Assembly (NCBI GenBank): GCA_038900335.1 | Contig: JBBMRB010000013.1 | Span: forward strand, 1 to 64,000 | From: Rs1 sp038900335 | GTDB taxonomy: Bacteria > Pseudomonadota > Gammaproteobacteria > Pseudomonadales > Balneatricaceae | Reading direction: 5' to 3' | Length of the DNA: 64,000 nucleotides | Part shown: in pieces, positions 36,347-45,435 of the stretch | How positions within the stretch are numbered: position 1 is the stretch's first letter | How the letters are laid out: each line of letters begins with the position of its first letter | The notes under the pieces: generated by a model | The model's database searches: none | Told to the model about the DNA's origin: nothing | What the model saw: the letters and a program-made list of their open reading frames with translations, nothing else | Translations under genes and position numbers: made by a program

Positions 36347-36373
36347 TTATTAGCACATATAAGCTGCTAATAA
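36347..36373. promoter_or_regulatory. Inverted repeat before cydA
   Basis: TTATTAGCA and TGCTAATAA, a perfect 9-bp dyad with a 9-nt spacer, ending 41 nt before the cydA ATG. No T tract follows, so an operator for a redox or GbsR-like regulator is more likely than a terminator. Confidence 0.45.
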
Positions 36374-36414
36374 GTAACCTCTAATATCATGATCGTGTAA
36401 CAAAGGTTCTACTT

Positions 36415-37998
36415 ATGATAGATGATACGCTCGTTGATTTATCGCGCTGGCAATTTGCCATTACTGCACTTTACCATTTCTTGTTTGTACCACTAACCAT
36501 TGGTATGACGTGGATTCTAGTGATTATGGAATCCGTTTATGTCATGACAGGTCGCGAGATATATCGTGACATGACCAAGTTTTGGGGCAAATTATTTGGT
36601 ATCAACTTCGCCTTAGGTGTGACTACCGGCTTAACGATGGAGTTTGAGTTTGGTACTAACTGGGCTTATTACTCACATTACGTTGGCGATGTTTTTGGTG
36701 CGCCTTTAGCCATTGAAGGCTTAATGGCGTTCTTTTTAGAATCTACCCTAGTTGGGATGTTTTTTCTCAGCTGGGATAGGCTCAGTAAGCGTCAACATCT
36801 CGCTGTCACCTTCTTTATGGCAATAGGTACGAACCTTTCAGCGCTATGGATTTTAGTGGCCAATGCCTGGATGCAAAACCCAGTGGGCGCCACCTTTAAC
36901 TATCAAACGATGCGTATGGAAATGACCAGCTTTGCAGAGCTTGTGTTTAACCCAGTAGCACAGGTTAAATTCATTCATACTGTGTCAGCAGGTTATGTTG
37001 CAGGCTCGATGTTTGTGCTAGGTATCAGTAGTTACTACCTTCTCAAAGGGCGCGATGTAGCATTCGCTAAACGCTCGTTCTCAGTGGCCGCAGGTTTTGG
37101 TTTAGCCTCTATTTTCTCAGTGATATTACTCGGTGATGAATCAGGTTATGAAGTGGGCGATGTACAAAAAGTTAAACTAGCAGCTATTGAAGCTGAGTGG
37201 CATACCGAGCCCGCCCCCGCTGCTTTTACTTTAATTGGCTTTCCTGATAGCGAGCAAAGAGAAACCCACTACGCGGTGAAAGTCCCCTACGCACTGGGGA
37301 TTATAGCAACCCGCTCTATCGACCAAACGGTACCTGGCATCCATGATTTAGAGCAGGCTAATGTCGAAAAAATCCGCTTGGGCATGCAGGCTTATAAATA
37401 CTTAGTATTGCTGCGAAAAGGTGAAGAGACAGCTGAAAACATTGCTCAGTTTAATCAATATAAAAAGCATTTAGGTTACGGCTTACTGCTTAAACGCTAT
37501 ACCGAGAATGTCACTGATGCCACAGAGCAACAAATACAAGCAGCTGCCAAGGATACTATCCCAGCGGTGGCACCACTGTTCTTTAGCTTTAGAGTGATGG
37601 TCGCTTGTGGTATCGCGATGTTATTGATTTTCGGCTTGTCATTTTACTATAACGCCAGACGCCAAATCATGGAAAAACGCTGGCTGTTACGCGCAGCTCT
37701 GTATGGTATTCCACTGCCTTGGATAGCGATAGAGACAGGCTGGTTTGTCGCTGAATTTGGCCGCCAACCTTGGGCGATTAGTGAGGTGCTACCGACATTT
37801 TTAGCGACTTCAAGTTTAACCTCAGCAGATGTCATTACCAGCTTAGTGGGTTTCGTTATCTTCTATACGATATTGGCGATCATCGAGTTTTGGTTAATGT
37901 TTAAATTCGCACGACTCGGACCAAGTAGCTTACATACTGGTCGCTACCATTTTGAAAAATTAGCTAAACAAAAAACTGGCTTACACAGCACTATTTAA
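36415..37998 (+). CDS. cydA: Cytochrome bd ubiquinol oxidase subunit I
   Basis: This 527-residue inner-membrane subunit binds hemes b558, b595 and d and oxidises quinol with high oxygen affinity. Heme ligands are visible: His in ITALYHFLFVPLTIG, His in KFIHTVSAGYVAGS, and Met in FFSFRVMVACG. The long Q-loop (about 250-330) carries GDESGYEVGDVQKVKLAAIE and FTLIGFPD, the E. coli-like long form. The GRQPW motif follows. AAAGG precedes the ATG. It starts the cydABXDC operon. Confidence 0.97.
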   Translation: MIDDTLVDLSRWQFAITALYHFLFVPLTIGMTWILVIMESVYVMTGREIYRDMTKFWGKLFGINFALGVTTGLTMEFEFGTNWAYYSHYVGDVFGAPLAIEGLMAFFLESTLVGMFFLSWDRLSKRQHLAVTFFMAIGTNLSALWILVANAWMQNPVGATFNYQTMRMEMTSFAELVFNPVAQVKFIHTVSAGYVAGSMFVLGISSYYLLKGRDVAFAKRSFSVAAGFGLASIFSVILLGDESGYEVGDVQKVKLAAIEAEWHTEPAPAAFTLIGFPDSEQRETHYAVKVPYALGIIATRSIDQTVPGIHDLEQANVEKIRLGMQAYKYLVLLRKGEETAENIAQFNQYKKHLGYGLLLKRYTENVTDATEQQIQAAAKDTIPAVAPLFFSFRVMVACGIAMLLIFGLSFYYNARRQIMEKRWLLRAALYGIPLPWIAIETGWFVAEFGRQPWAISEVLPTFLATSSLTSADVITSLVGFVIFYTILAIIEFWLMFKFARLGPSSLHTGRYHFEKLAKQKTGLHSTI

Positions 37999-38011
37999 TT
38001 GAGGCTTCACT

Positions 38012-39148
38012 ATGTTTGATTATGAAACTTTAAAACTGATCTGGTGGCTGCTGATTGGCATAATACTAATCGGCTTTATGATTACCGACGGTATGGATAT
38101 GGGTGTGGGCGCACTACTGCCCTTTATTGCCAAAACAGATGCACAGCGTCGCGTGGTGATTAACACCGTAGGCCCGCACTGGGATGGCAACCAAGTGTGG
38201 TTCATTACTTTTGGCGCATCACTGTTTGCAGCGTGGCCGCCGGTTTATGGCACCGCATTTGCAGGTTTTTACTTTGCGATGATGATTGTCTTATTTGCTT
38301 TATTTTTAAGACCGGTCGGTTTTGATTATCGCAGTAAAATTGAAGACCCTCGCTGGAGAAACAATTGGGATTGGGCTATTTTTGTCGGCAGTGCAGTACC
38401 ACCACTGGTTTTTGGTATCGCAGTGGGTAACTTATTCTTAGGCTTACCTTTCTCATTTAATGAGTATTTGCGCGTCACTTATACTGGCTCTTTCCTCGCC
38501 TTATTTAACCCATTTGCTCTACTTTGTGGTGTAATTAGCTTAGCGATGGTGGTGTTTCACGGCGCCATTTGGCTACAGCTTCGAGCCGATAAAATTATCG
38601 CCGATAGAAGCCCTAAAATTGTCATGATCAGCGGCCTAGTGATTATTATTGGCTTAGTGATTGGCGGTGTATGGTTGACGCAATTAGATGGTTATGTACT
38701 GAGCCAAATCAGTGATAAAAACGGCTTACCTGATATTTTGAACAAACAAGTCATTCGCCAAAGCGGTGCCTGGTTTGCTCATTACCAAACAACACCGTTA
38801 TTTTGGACACTACCTATTGGCGCCTTAACACTGTGTGTATTGAGCGTTGTGCTAGCAAAATTTCAACGCGCAGGCCTTGCCATGTTAACGAGCTCTTTAA
38901 TGCTAGCAGCTATTATTGCAACCGCTGCCAGCTCATTATTTCCGTTTATCCTACCATCAAGTAGCTCTTTTAATAGCAGCTTAACCATGTGGGATGCAGT
39001 ATCTAGTGAAAAAACGCTCAATATTATGTTGATGGTGGTTGGCGTTATGCTCCCTATCATTATTGCTTACACTAGCTGGTGCTACATAAAAATGTGGCGT
39101 CGCGTTAGTATCGAAGAAATCAACAATAATAGCCACAGCGCTTATTAA
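38012..39148 (+). CDS. cydB: Cytochrome bd ubiquinol oxidase subunit II
   Basis: This 378-residue membrane partner of CydA shows WWLLIGIILIGFMITDGMDM at the N-terminus, the conserved GPHWDGNQVW, and NPFALLCGVISLAMVVFHGA. Length matches E. coli CydB (379). GAGG precedes the ATG, 13 nt after cydA. Confidence 0.97.
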   Translation: MFDYETLKLIWWLLIGIILIGFMITDGMDMGVGALLPFIAKTDAQRRVVINTVGPHWDGNQVWFITFGASLFAAWPPVYGTAFAGFYFAMMIVLFALFLRPVGFDYRSKIEDPRWRNNWDWAIFVGSAVPPLVFGIAVGNLFLGLPFSFNEYLRVTYTGSFLALFNPFALLCGVISLAMVVFHGAIWLQLRADKIIADRSPKIVMISGLVIIIGLVIGGVWLTQLDGYVLSQISDKNGLPDILNKQVIRQSGAWFAHYQTTPLFWTLPIGALTLCVLSVVLAKFQRAGLAMLTSSLMLAAIIATAASSLFPFILPSSSSFNSSLTMWDAVSSEKTLNIMLMVVGVMLPIIIAYTSWCYIKMWRRVSIEEINNNSHSAY

Positions 39149-39171
39149 TTGACATATTAAGGAGAATTAAC

Positions 39172-39300
39172 ATGTGGTATTTCGCTTGGATTTTAGGTGT
39201 GCTACTCGCCTGCTCTGTCGGCATCATCAATGTGATGTGGTACGAAATGGAGCAACACCAAAACAACACCGCCGACGATGAACAAGGCGACTTAAGTTAA
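39172..39300 (+). CDS. cydX: Cytochrome bd small subunit CydX
   Basis: This 42-residue single-span protein begins MWYFAWILGVLLACSVGIIN, nearly the same as E. coli CydX, which stabilises the hemes of CydAB. It has an acidic C-terminal tail. AAGGAG lies 6 nt before the ATG, and the gene follows cydB by 23 nt. Confidence 0.96.
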   Translation: MWYFAWILGVLLACSVGIINVMWYEMEQHQNNTADDEQGDLS

Positions 39301-39415
39301 CTACTTTTTAAAATAGAACTGTATTTAATAGATAAGCATCACCAACCGTTACTGCCCTACACTATTACCAGTATAAGGCAGTAGTGAACCATTATTACTA
39401 ATAGGCCTGACCTGT

Positions 39416-41284
39416 ATGAAAAAGCCGGCATCTACAGCAGAACTAAGCAGAGCAAAACAGTGGCTTAAACAGCAAAAATCAATTGCTGGTCGCAGCTTAA
39501 CCGCCAGCATAGTGACTAGTATTTTGGCCGGCTTTTGCCTGATAGCGCAAACAGCGGTATTAGCTTACTTGGTTAACCAGGTGGTGTTTTTAGACCAACA
39601 ATGGCTTGATCACACACCCGCTTTATCCGTTCTTTTAGTGCTGATTTTGATCCGTATCTTATTAATTAAATACACCGAACAGCTCGCCTTTAAAGGGGCG
39701 ACAAAAATAAAACTCTCCTTGCGTAACAGCTTGTATGACAAGCTGATCACACTGGGGCCAAGTTATGTATCAGAGCAACAGAGCCCGCAACTAGCGCAGC
39801 TGTTACAACAAGGGGTTGAGGAGCTAGAGGCTTACTATGCTCGCTACCTACCGGCGGTAGCATTTTGCGCGATCATCCCGCTATCAATTCTGGCTGTCGT
39901 GTTACCTATTGACTGGCTAACAGGATTAATTTTTTTAGTCACCGCACCATTAGTGCCGATGTTTATGATATTGATCGGTTTAAAAGCTGAGAGTTTAAAC
40001 CAAAAGCACTGGCAACAGCTCAACAGAATGAGCAATCACTTTTTAGATGTTATTCAAGGACTTGCCCAACTTAAGCTATTTAATGCTAGCCGCGCTGAAG
40101 CACAGGCCATTGCTGACATTGCCGACAAATATCGGCGCAGTACCATGGGTATTTTAAAAATCGCCTTTTTATCCTCTTTTGCACTGGAGTTTTTAGCGAC
40201 ACTGAGTATTGCTTTAGTCGCAGTTATCGTTGGTTTTCGCCTATTTTGGGGCGAGTTAGATTTCGCTATCGGCTTTATGATGCTGCTATTAGCACCTGAG
40301 TTCTATTTGCCGTTTCGCAATTTAGGTAGCCAATACCACGCTAAAATGAAAGGTGTTGCCGCTGCTCAACAAATGTTGGAGATCCTTAATGCAACACCTG
40401 CTCATAGTGGTCAAGGTAAGGCTAAACTCAATGATAACAATCAGCTGAGCATCTGCTTTAAAGATGTTAGCTTTAACTATCCTAATAAAGAGGCCGCCAT
40501 TAGTAGTATTAGCCTAACAATTGATGGCCCCGGTTTATATGGTGTCGTTGGCCCAAGTGGCGCCGGCAAGAGCACACTTATCGATTTACTACTCGCCTTT
40601 TTACAGCCTCAACACGGGCACATCAGCATCAATCAGCAGAGCCTTACTGATATTGATAAAAAGCACTGGCATCAACACCTCGCTTGGGTTCCACAAAACT
40701 CGCAACTTATTTATGGCTCGATACTAGATAACATTCAATTGGGCGATGTTAATGCCAGTACTGAACAAGTACTAGCAGCGGCGCAGCAAAGCGGTGTTGA
40801 TCAATTTGTCAATGATTTTGATGATGGCTGGCAACATTTAATTACCGAGCATGGCCGCGGTATATCTGGAGGGCAAAAGCAACGTATCGCCATGGCGCGT
40901 GCGCTCTTAAAACAAGCAGATATTTTAGTATTAGATGAGCCGAGCGCCCACCTTGATAGCGAGACCGAGCAATGGCTAAACCAAAGCATTGCACAATACG
41001 CCAAAGATCATATCGTAATCGTGATCGCCCATCGCTTACATACAGTGAAAGACGCTAAAAACATTTTATTACTTAATGATGGCCAATTATGGGCACAGGG
41101 TACGCACCAACAGCTATTAGATAGTAGCGACTTATATGCACAGCTGATCGCGGCCAATGGTGAGCTTAGCCAACAAATTTTAGCAGCTGCTGGCAACAAC
41201 CAAGTAAATTTAAACAAGCTTGATGTTGATTGCACTCATACTACAGGCCGTAATACTAACAGCAGTGAGGCCAAAGATGCTTAA
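39416..41284 (+). CDS. cydD: Glutathione/cysteine ABC exporter subunit CydD
   Basis: This 622-residue fused membrane-ATPase half-transporter exports thiols to the periplasm with CydC and is needed to assemble cytochrome bd. Six membrane segments precede the ATPase, with Walker A GPSGAGKSTLIDLL, signature ISGGQKQRIAMARALL, and Walker B ILVLDEPSAHLDSE. It is about 115 nt after cydX, probably the same operon. A polar Asn/Ser/Thr-rich tail follows the ATPase. Confidence 0.95.
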   Translation: MKKPASTAELSRAKQWLKQQKSIAGRSLTASIVTSILAGFCLIAQTAVLAYLVNQVVFLDQQWLDHTPALSVLLVLILIRILLIKYTEQLAFKGATKIKLSLRNSLYDKLITLGPSYVSEQQSPQLAQLLQQGVEELEAYYARYLPAVAFCAIIPLSILAVVLPIDWLTGLIFLVTAPLVPMFMILIGLKAESLNQKHWQQLNRMSNHFLDVIQGLAQLKLFNASRAEAQAIADIADKYRRSTMGILKIAFLSSFALEFLATLSIALVAVIVGFRLFWGELDFAIGFMMLLLAPEFYLPFRNLGSQYHAKMKGVAAAQQMLEILNATPAHSGQGKAKLNDNNQLSICFKDVSFNYPNKEAAISSISLTIDGPGLYGVVGPSGAGKSTLIDLLLAFLQPQHGHISINQQSLTDIDKKHWHQHLAWVPQNSQLIYGSILDNIQLGDVNASTEQVLAAAQQSGVDQFVNDFDDGWQHLITEHGRGISGGQKQRIAMARALLKQADILVLDEPSAHLDSETEQWLNQSIAQYAKDHIVIVIAHRLHTVKDAKNILLLNDGQLWAQGTHQQLLDSSDLYAQLIAANGELSQQILAAAGNNQVNLNKLDVDCTHTTGRNTNSSEAKDA

Positions 41285-43043
41285 GCCCAACGACAGTATT
41301 AAAATGACGAATAGCAGCGAGAAGGATGAGAGTAACGAAACTGCTTATAATAGCAGATCGCTTATTTTGCGCCTGCTCGCCCTAGCCAAACCACATACAT
41401 TATGGCTTAGCGCCGGTATATTACTGTCACTGATTACATTACTGGCCAACATTGCACTACTCAGTGTCTCTGGTTGGTTTATTTCAGCGATGGCAGCTGC
41501 AGGCATCGCCGGCGTGACTATGAACTACTTTACTCCCTCTGGTGTGATTCGCTTTCTTGCTATTGTGCGCACCGCTGGGCGCTACGGCGAGCGCTTAGTG
41601 ACCCACAATGCTACCTTTCATATACTCACACACTTGCGCCACTGGTTTTATTTAAAGATTGAACCCCTAGCACCTGCAGGCCTTCACGCATATCGCAGTA
41701 GTGACTTATTATCGCGATTACAACACGATATAGAGCAACTTGATAATTTCTATTTACGTATCGCCCTGCCTGTTATCGTGGCCATTATTGCACTGCCTAT
41801 TTTGCTCACTATAGCCTATGCTTATTACCCTGCCCTCGCCTTACTGCTACTGCTTGCGCTGATTGCTTTTGCCCTATTGCTACCGGCTTATATCGCAATA
41901 AGAACTCAAAAGACAGGCGCAAAAATAGCGCAGCAGCAACAGCACTTAACAACAGCTATTATTGATGGTTTACAGGGCATAAGAGAGTTTGAGATATACG
42001 CTGTTAGCGCTTTACAACAAGCGCGTGTAGAGCAGTGCAGCCAGACACTGGCCAACAGCCAAAGCAGTATTAATCATGTGAATGGAACAGCACAAAGTGT
42101 TAGTTTAGCGATTATCAATCTCACTGTGTTCATCAGCTTTATCTTATTATCTAGTGCATTAGCCAATAAGCTAATTGCCCAAGATCAGCTCGTAATGTTA
42201 TTGCTGTTTACCCTCGCTATTTTTGAAACAGTCACGCCACTGCCGATGGCCTTTGAGCAGCTGAGCGCGACACTTGCCAGTGCTAAAAGGTTATTTATGC
42301 TGGCCGATCAAAGCGCGCTCAGAGAAGAGTCTGAACACAGTGCAGATATCAGCCAGCTCTTTAACAAGCAACAATTATCAATAGATATTCAAAAGCTAAG
42401 TTTTAGCTACCCTAACACCCCATCAACAGCGGTGTTAAAACAGCTTGATTTACAGATCAAACAAGGTGAGAAAATAGCGTTAATCGGCGCCAGCGGTTCA
42501 GGAAAATCAACCTTAGTATCACTTTTACAAGGTTTCTACCCAAGCCCTAACAACAGTATTTTAATTGGTGGTATTGATATTAATCACTGTAGCGGCGAAG
42601 CACTAAGATCCCAAATATCATTAGTATCGCAAAGCTGCTATTTATTTTGTGCCAGTATTCGTGATAATTTACTACTGGCCAACCCTAATGCGACACCAGA
42701 GCAGCTTGATCAAGCATGTCGTATCGCCAATGCCTGTGAATTTATCGATAAATTACCGCAAGGGCTTGATACCTGGCTAGGCGAGACAGGCCGCGGTTTA
42801 TCGGGTGGCCAAGCGAGAAGAATTCATATTGCCCAGGCACTGCTAAAAGATGCCCCTATTCTGATATTAGATGAGCCAACAGAAGGGCTAGACCCAATCA
42901 GTGAGCAACAAGTGATGGATGCTATTTGGCAATTAATGCACGATAAAACCGTGATACTCATCACTCACAACACCAGGTTATTAAAGAATATCGATAGGAC
43001 ATACGTTATCAATAACGGTTACTCGCAAGAACTAGTGACATAA
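41277..43043 (+). CDS. cydC: Glutathione/cysteine ABC exporter subunit CydC
   Basis: This 588-residue partner of CydD has Walker A GASGSGKSTLVSLLQG, signature LSGGQARRIHIAQALL, and Walker B ILILDEPTEGLDPI. I chose the ATG at 41277, which overlaps the cydD stop codon by 8 nt and has GAGG at 41267-41270. The overlap implies translational coupling. The N-terminal 25 residues are polar and not conserved, so an ATG at 41304 is also possible. Confidence 0.94.
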   Translation: MLKPNDSIKMTNSSEKDESNETAYNSRSLILRLLALAKPHTLWLSAGILLSLITLLANIALLSVSGWFISAMAAAGIAGVTMNYFTPSGVIRFLAIVRTAGRYGERLVTHNATFHILTHLRHWFYLKIEPLAPAGLHAYRSSDLLSRLQHDIEQLDNFYLRIALPVIVAIIALPILLTIAYAYYPALALLLLLALIAFALLLPAYIAIRTQKTGAKIAQQQQHLTTAIIDGLQGIREFEIYAVSALQQARVEQCSQTLANSQSSINHVNGTAQSVSLAIINLTVFISFILLSSALANKLIAQDQLVMLLLFTLAIFETVTPLPMAFEQLSATLASAKRLFMLADQSALREESEHSADISQLFNKQQLSIDIQKLSFSYPNTPSTAVLKQLDLQIKQGEKIALIGASGSGKSTLVSLLQGFYPSPNNSILIGGIDINHCSGEALRSQISLVSQSCYLFCASIRDNLLLANPNATPEQLDQACRIANACEFIDKLPQGLDTWLGETGRGLSGGQARRIHIAQALLKDAPILILDEPTEGLDPISEQQVMDAIWQLMHDKTVILITHNTRLLKNIDRTYVINNGYSQELVT

Positions 43044-43082
43044 AAACCCATTTCTCAGCTGTTGATAGCTTAAAACAGCGAA

Positions 43083-43106
43083 ACGTCGCCGTTAGAGCTG
43101 GCGGCG
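43083..43106 (-). other. GC-rich hairpin downstream of the 17-codon ORF
   Basis: CGTCGCC / GGCGGCG with one G-U pair and a 9-nt loop. It lies about 46 nt past the small ORF on the minus strand, where a loose T-rich stretch follows. It could also end cydDC transcripts from the plus strand. Confidence 0.4.
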
Positions 43107-43151
43107 TCATAAACTAATAAACAGTCATAATCATCTAAGCACTGCGAGTGT

Positions 43152-43205
43152 TTAATTACTTAGCTGGCTTTCTACTAAGGCAAGTTCACTAAAAGCATTC
43201 ATCAT
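43152..43205 (-). CDS. Candidate 17-residue peptide with strong ribosome site
   Basis: The frame reads MMNAFSELALVESQLSN and stop. AGGAGGTGA (complement of 43207-43215) is nearly a perfect anti-16S match, 4 nt before the first ATG and 7 nt before the second. A plausible promoter (TTGCAA, 18 nt, TATGAG) lies upstream on the minus strand. I do not recognise the peptide. It could be a translated microprotein, a regulatory leader, or the precursor of a modified peptide; no modifying enzyme is adjacent. Confidence 0.45.
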   Translation of the reverse strand: MMNAFSELALVESQLSN

Positions 43206-43333
43206 TTCACCTCCTAGCTCATCGCTTTAAAGCAATCAAAATATACTCATATGATTTTTCATTAAAAAATTGCAAATAGCGCATTAGTAACTATCTTTGT
43301 ATTATCAGCGGCTACCAATAAAGATAAAACCTT

Positions 43334-45040
43334 ATGCTATCGTTAAAACCTTTTACTATTAAAAAACAACTTATCACTCTTAGCTGTACCTCTGTATCGG
43401 CACTTATACTGCTGATTGCCATCATTGTTAGCCAACTTGTCAGTATTCAAAAAGAATTTGTCAGTGTTGCCCAAGAAGACATCCCACTGACAGAGATGGT
43501 GACTGACATTGCTTTAAAACAGTTAGAGCAATCAATTCACTTAGAAAGAAGTCTTTTATACGGTTTTCAAACCACGATTGCCGGTGCATCCCCCGCAGCA
43601 TTAACTAAATTTGAGCAGTCTAAAATGATCACTCTAAGTGCTGCGAGCGATGTGAAAGCCCGTTTTAGCGAACCTAAAGCATTTATTAATGACATAAAGT
43701 CAAATCATCAAGGTATGGATGATAATGCAAAAATTATTAGTTTTGAAAAGAAACTGCTAAACGTAGATAGCCACTATGTCACATATCACGATAACTTAGC
43801 GATACTTTATCAATTGCTAGAAGATGGTGATGTAGCACAGTATCAATTGCTCGTGCAAAGTATCAAGCAAAGTGAAGATGAGCTTAATCACAGTATTGAA
43901 AGCTTGTTACATGATCTTAGCCAATTTACAGCAAGTGCCGCAATACGCGCGCAGCAACACGAAACATTGGCAATAAAACAGATTTCTATTATCGGCATCG
44001 TGGCAACAGTACTTATTTTACTGCTAAGCTTTTACATTTATAAATCGATTATTGGCAAAGTTAACTATGCTAGAGCGATAATACGCGATGTTGCCCAAAA
44101 CCAAGACTTAACGCAGCGCTTAAACACTGCTGCTGGTTGTGAGATTTGCGATTTAGGTGCTGATTTGAATACGTTGTTCATCTCACTATCCTCTTGCATT
44201 AATGGTGTTATATCCAGCTCAACGCAATTAGCGGCGGCATCAGAGGAGCTATCGGTAATATCAACACAAAATGCCAGCTCTGTGACTCTACAATATGAAG
44301 AAACAGAGCAAGTAGCCGCTGCAATTGAGGAATTATCATATACCGCAAGAAATGTCGCTAAAGTCACCGCTCAAGCGTTTGAAATGATTGGTGAGGTGAA
44401 TGCATCATTAGAAAACAGTATTAAAATAGTCAGCACTAATGTTGAAGACTCACAAACCTTAGATCAGAGCATCAACAAAGCCGGTAACATTATTGCTCAG
44501 TTATCGACAGATTCAGACAATATATCAGCCGTTATTAACAACATACAATCAGTGGCCGAACAAACCAATTTATTGGCACTAAACGCGGCAATAGAAGCAG
44601 CGCGCGCTGGTGAGGCAGGTCGTGGTTTTGCAGTAGTAGCCGATGAGGTTAGGTTATTAGCTAGTCGCACTCAAGGCTTAACAGATGATACCCGAATTCT
44701 AATCACCACATTGCAAACGAGCGCACACAACGCGTTAGACATTATGGAACAAAGCCAGCAGCAAACTGCAACGGTGCTCTGTCAAACACAAGCGACAGAT
44801 AGCGCATTGGCGAGCATCGCAACCGCTGTTAATACTATCGCCGATTTTAACTTCCAAATTTCCAGCTCAGCAGAGCAACAAAACATTGTCACTAATGACA
44901 TTAGCGCCAATGTCGCCAACATAAAATTGATAGCCAACGAAAATTCCCAAACCACACAGCAAACCACACTAGCTAGCGAAGAGCTCTCTATTTTAGCTGC
45001 CAGCCTACACGCTGAAAGCGCTCAGTTTAAAGTGTCTTAA
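43334..45040 (+). CDS. Methyl-accepting chemotaxis protein
   Basis: This 568-residue receptor has an N-terminal membrane segment (about 13-33), a helical periplasmic sensor of about 180 residues, a second segment (about 215-235), a HAMP domain and a long signalling coiled coil. The highly conserved tip is EQTNLLALNAAIEAARAGEA followed by GRGFAVVADEVRLLA (about 407-440). The ligand is unknown. No C-terminal CheR/CheB-tether pentapeptide is seen. It lies 290 nt after cydC in the same direction and has its own terminator. Confidence 0.92.
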   Translation: MLSLKPFTIKKQLITLSCTSVSALILLIAIIVSQLVSIQKEFVSVAQEDIPLTEMVTDIALKQLEQSIHLERSLLYGFQTTIAGASPAALTKFEQSKMITLSAASDVKARFSEPKAFINDIKSNHQGMDDNAKIISFEKKLLNVDSHYVTYHDNLAILYQLLEDGDVAQYQLLVQSIKQSEDELNHSIESLLHDLSQFTASAAIRAQQHETLAIKQISIIGIVATVLILLLSFYIYKSIIGKVNYARAIIRDVAQNQDLTQRLNTAAGCEICDLGADLNTLFISLSSCINGVISSSTQLAAASEELSVISTQNASSVTLQYEETEQVAAAIEELSYTARNVAKVTAQAFEMIGEVNASLENSIKIVSTNVEDSQTLDQSINKAGNIIAQLSTDSDNISAVINNIQSVAEQTNLLALNAAIEAARAGEAGRGFAVVADEVRLLASRTQGLTDDTRILITTLQTSAHNALDIMEQSQQQTATVLCQTQATDSALASIATAVNTIADFNFQISSSAEQQNIVTNDISANVANIKLIANENSQTTQQTTLASEELSILAASLHAESAQFKVS

Positions 45041-45076
45041 TCTCTCTTTTAACTTTTCTCATAATCTCTATATAAA

Positions 45077-45107
45077 GCAGCGCTATTTTATTAGCGCTGC
45101 CTCTTTA
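45077..45107 (+). terminator. Terminator of the chemoreceptor gene
   Basis: Perfect stem GCAGCGCTA / TAGCGCTGC (45077-45085 and 45092-45100), then CTCTTTAT. The T tract is interrupted but adequate. Confidence 0.7.
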
Positions 45108-45435
45108 TCCGCATTATCGATGAGCGACTATCATAAAAATTAATTCATTACTGTTAGCTACATCCCTCATAACAGCTTAAAAAGTAGTAATGTTACTATT
45201 TTATTTTTATCACCCCTGGCGATAAGTTTTTGCAAGTTTGTTGTATTGTCAATTTAAGCTGACACAAAAACTACTTGGTAACAGCAATACACAAGTTAAC
45301 AATAATGATTAATATATTAATAAAACATTGTGTTAGGCACTAAAAAGTAACTATATTATGAAGAGCCAACTATTGGTTCAACTTAAACGCTATTCAACAT
45401 AAAACATAACATTGCCAACTTAATGAGGTTTTTCG
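45108..45435. other. Upstream region of ppc
   Basis: About 330 nt without a credible gene. It includes a 14-bp palindrome ATTAATATATTAAT at 45308-45321, which may be an operator or just AT-rich chance. GAGG lies before the ppc ATG. Confidence 0.4.

Noticed and set aside
45308..45321. 14-bp palindrome before ppc as a defined operator
   Set aside because: It is all A and T in AT-rich DNA, and nothing else supports a binding site, so it is only mentioned in the spacer entry.
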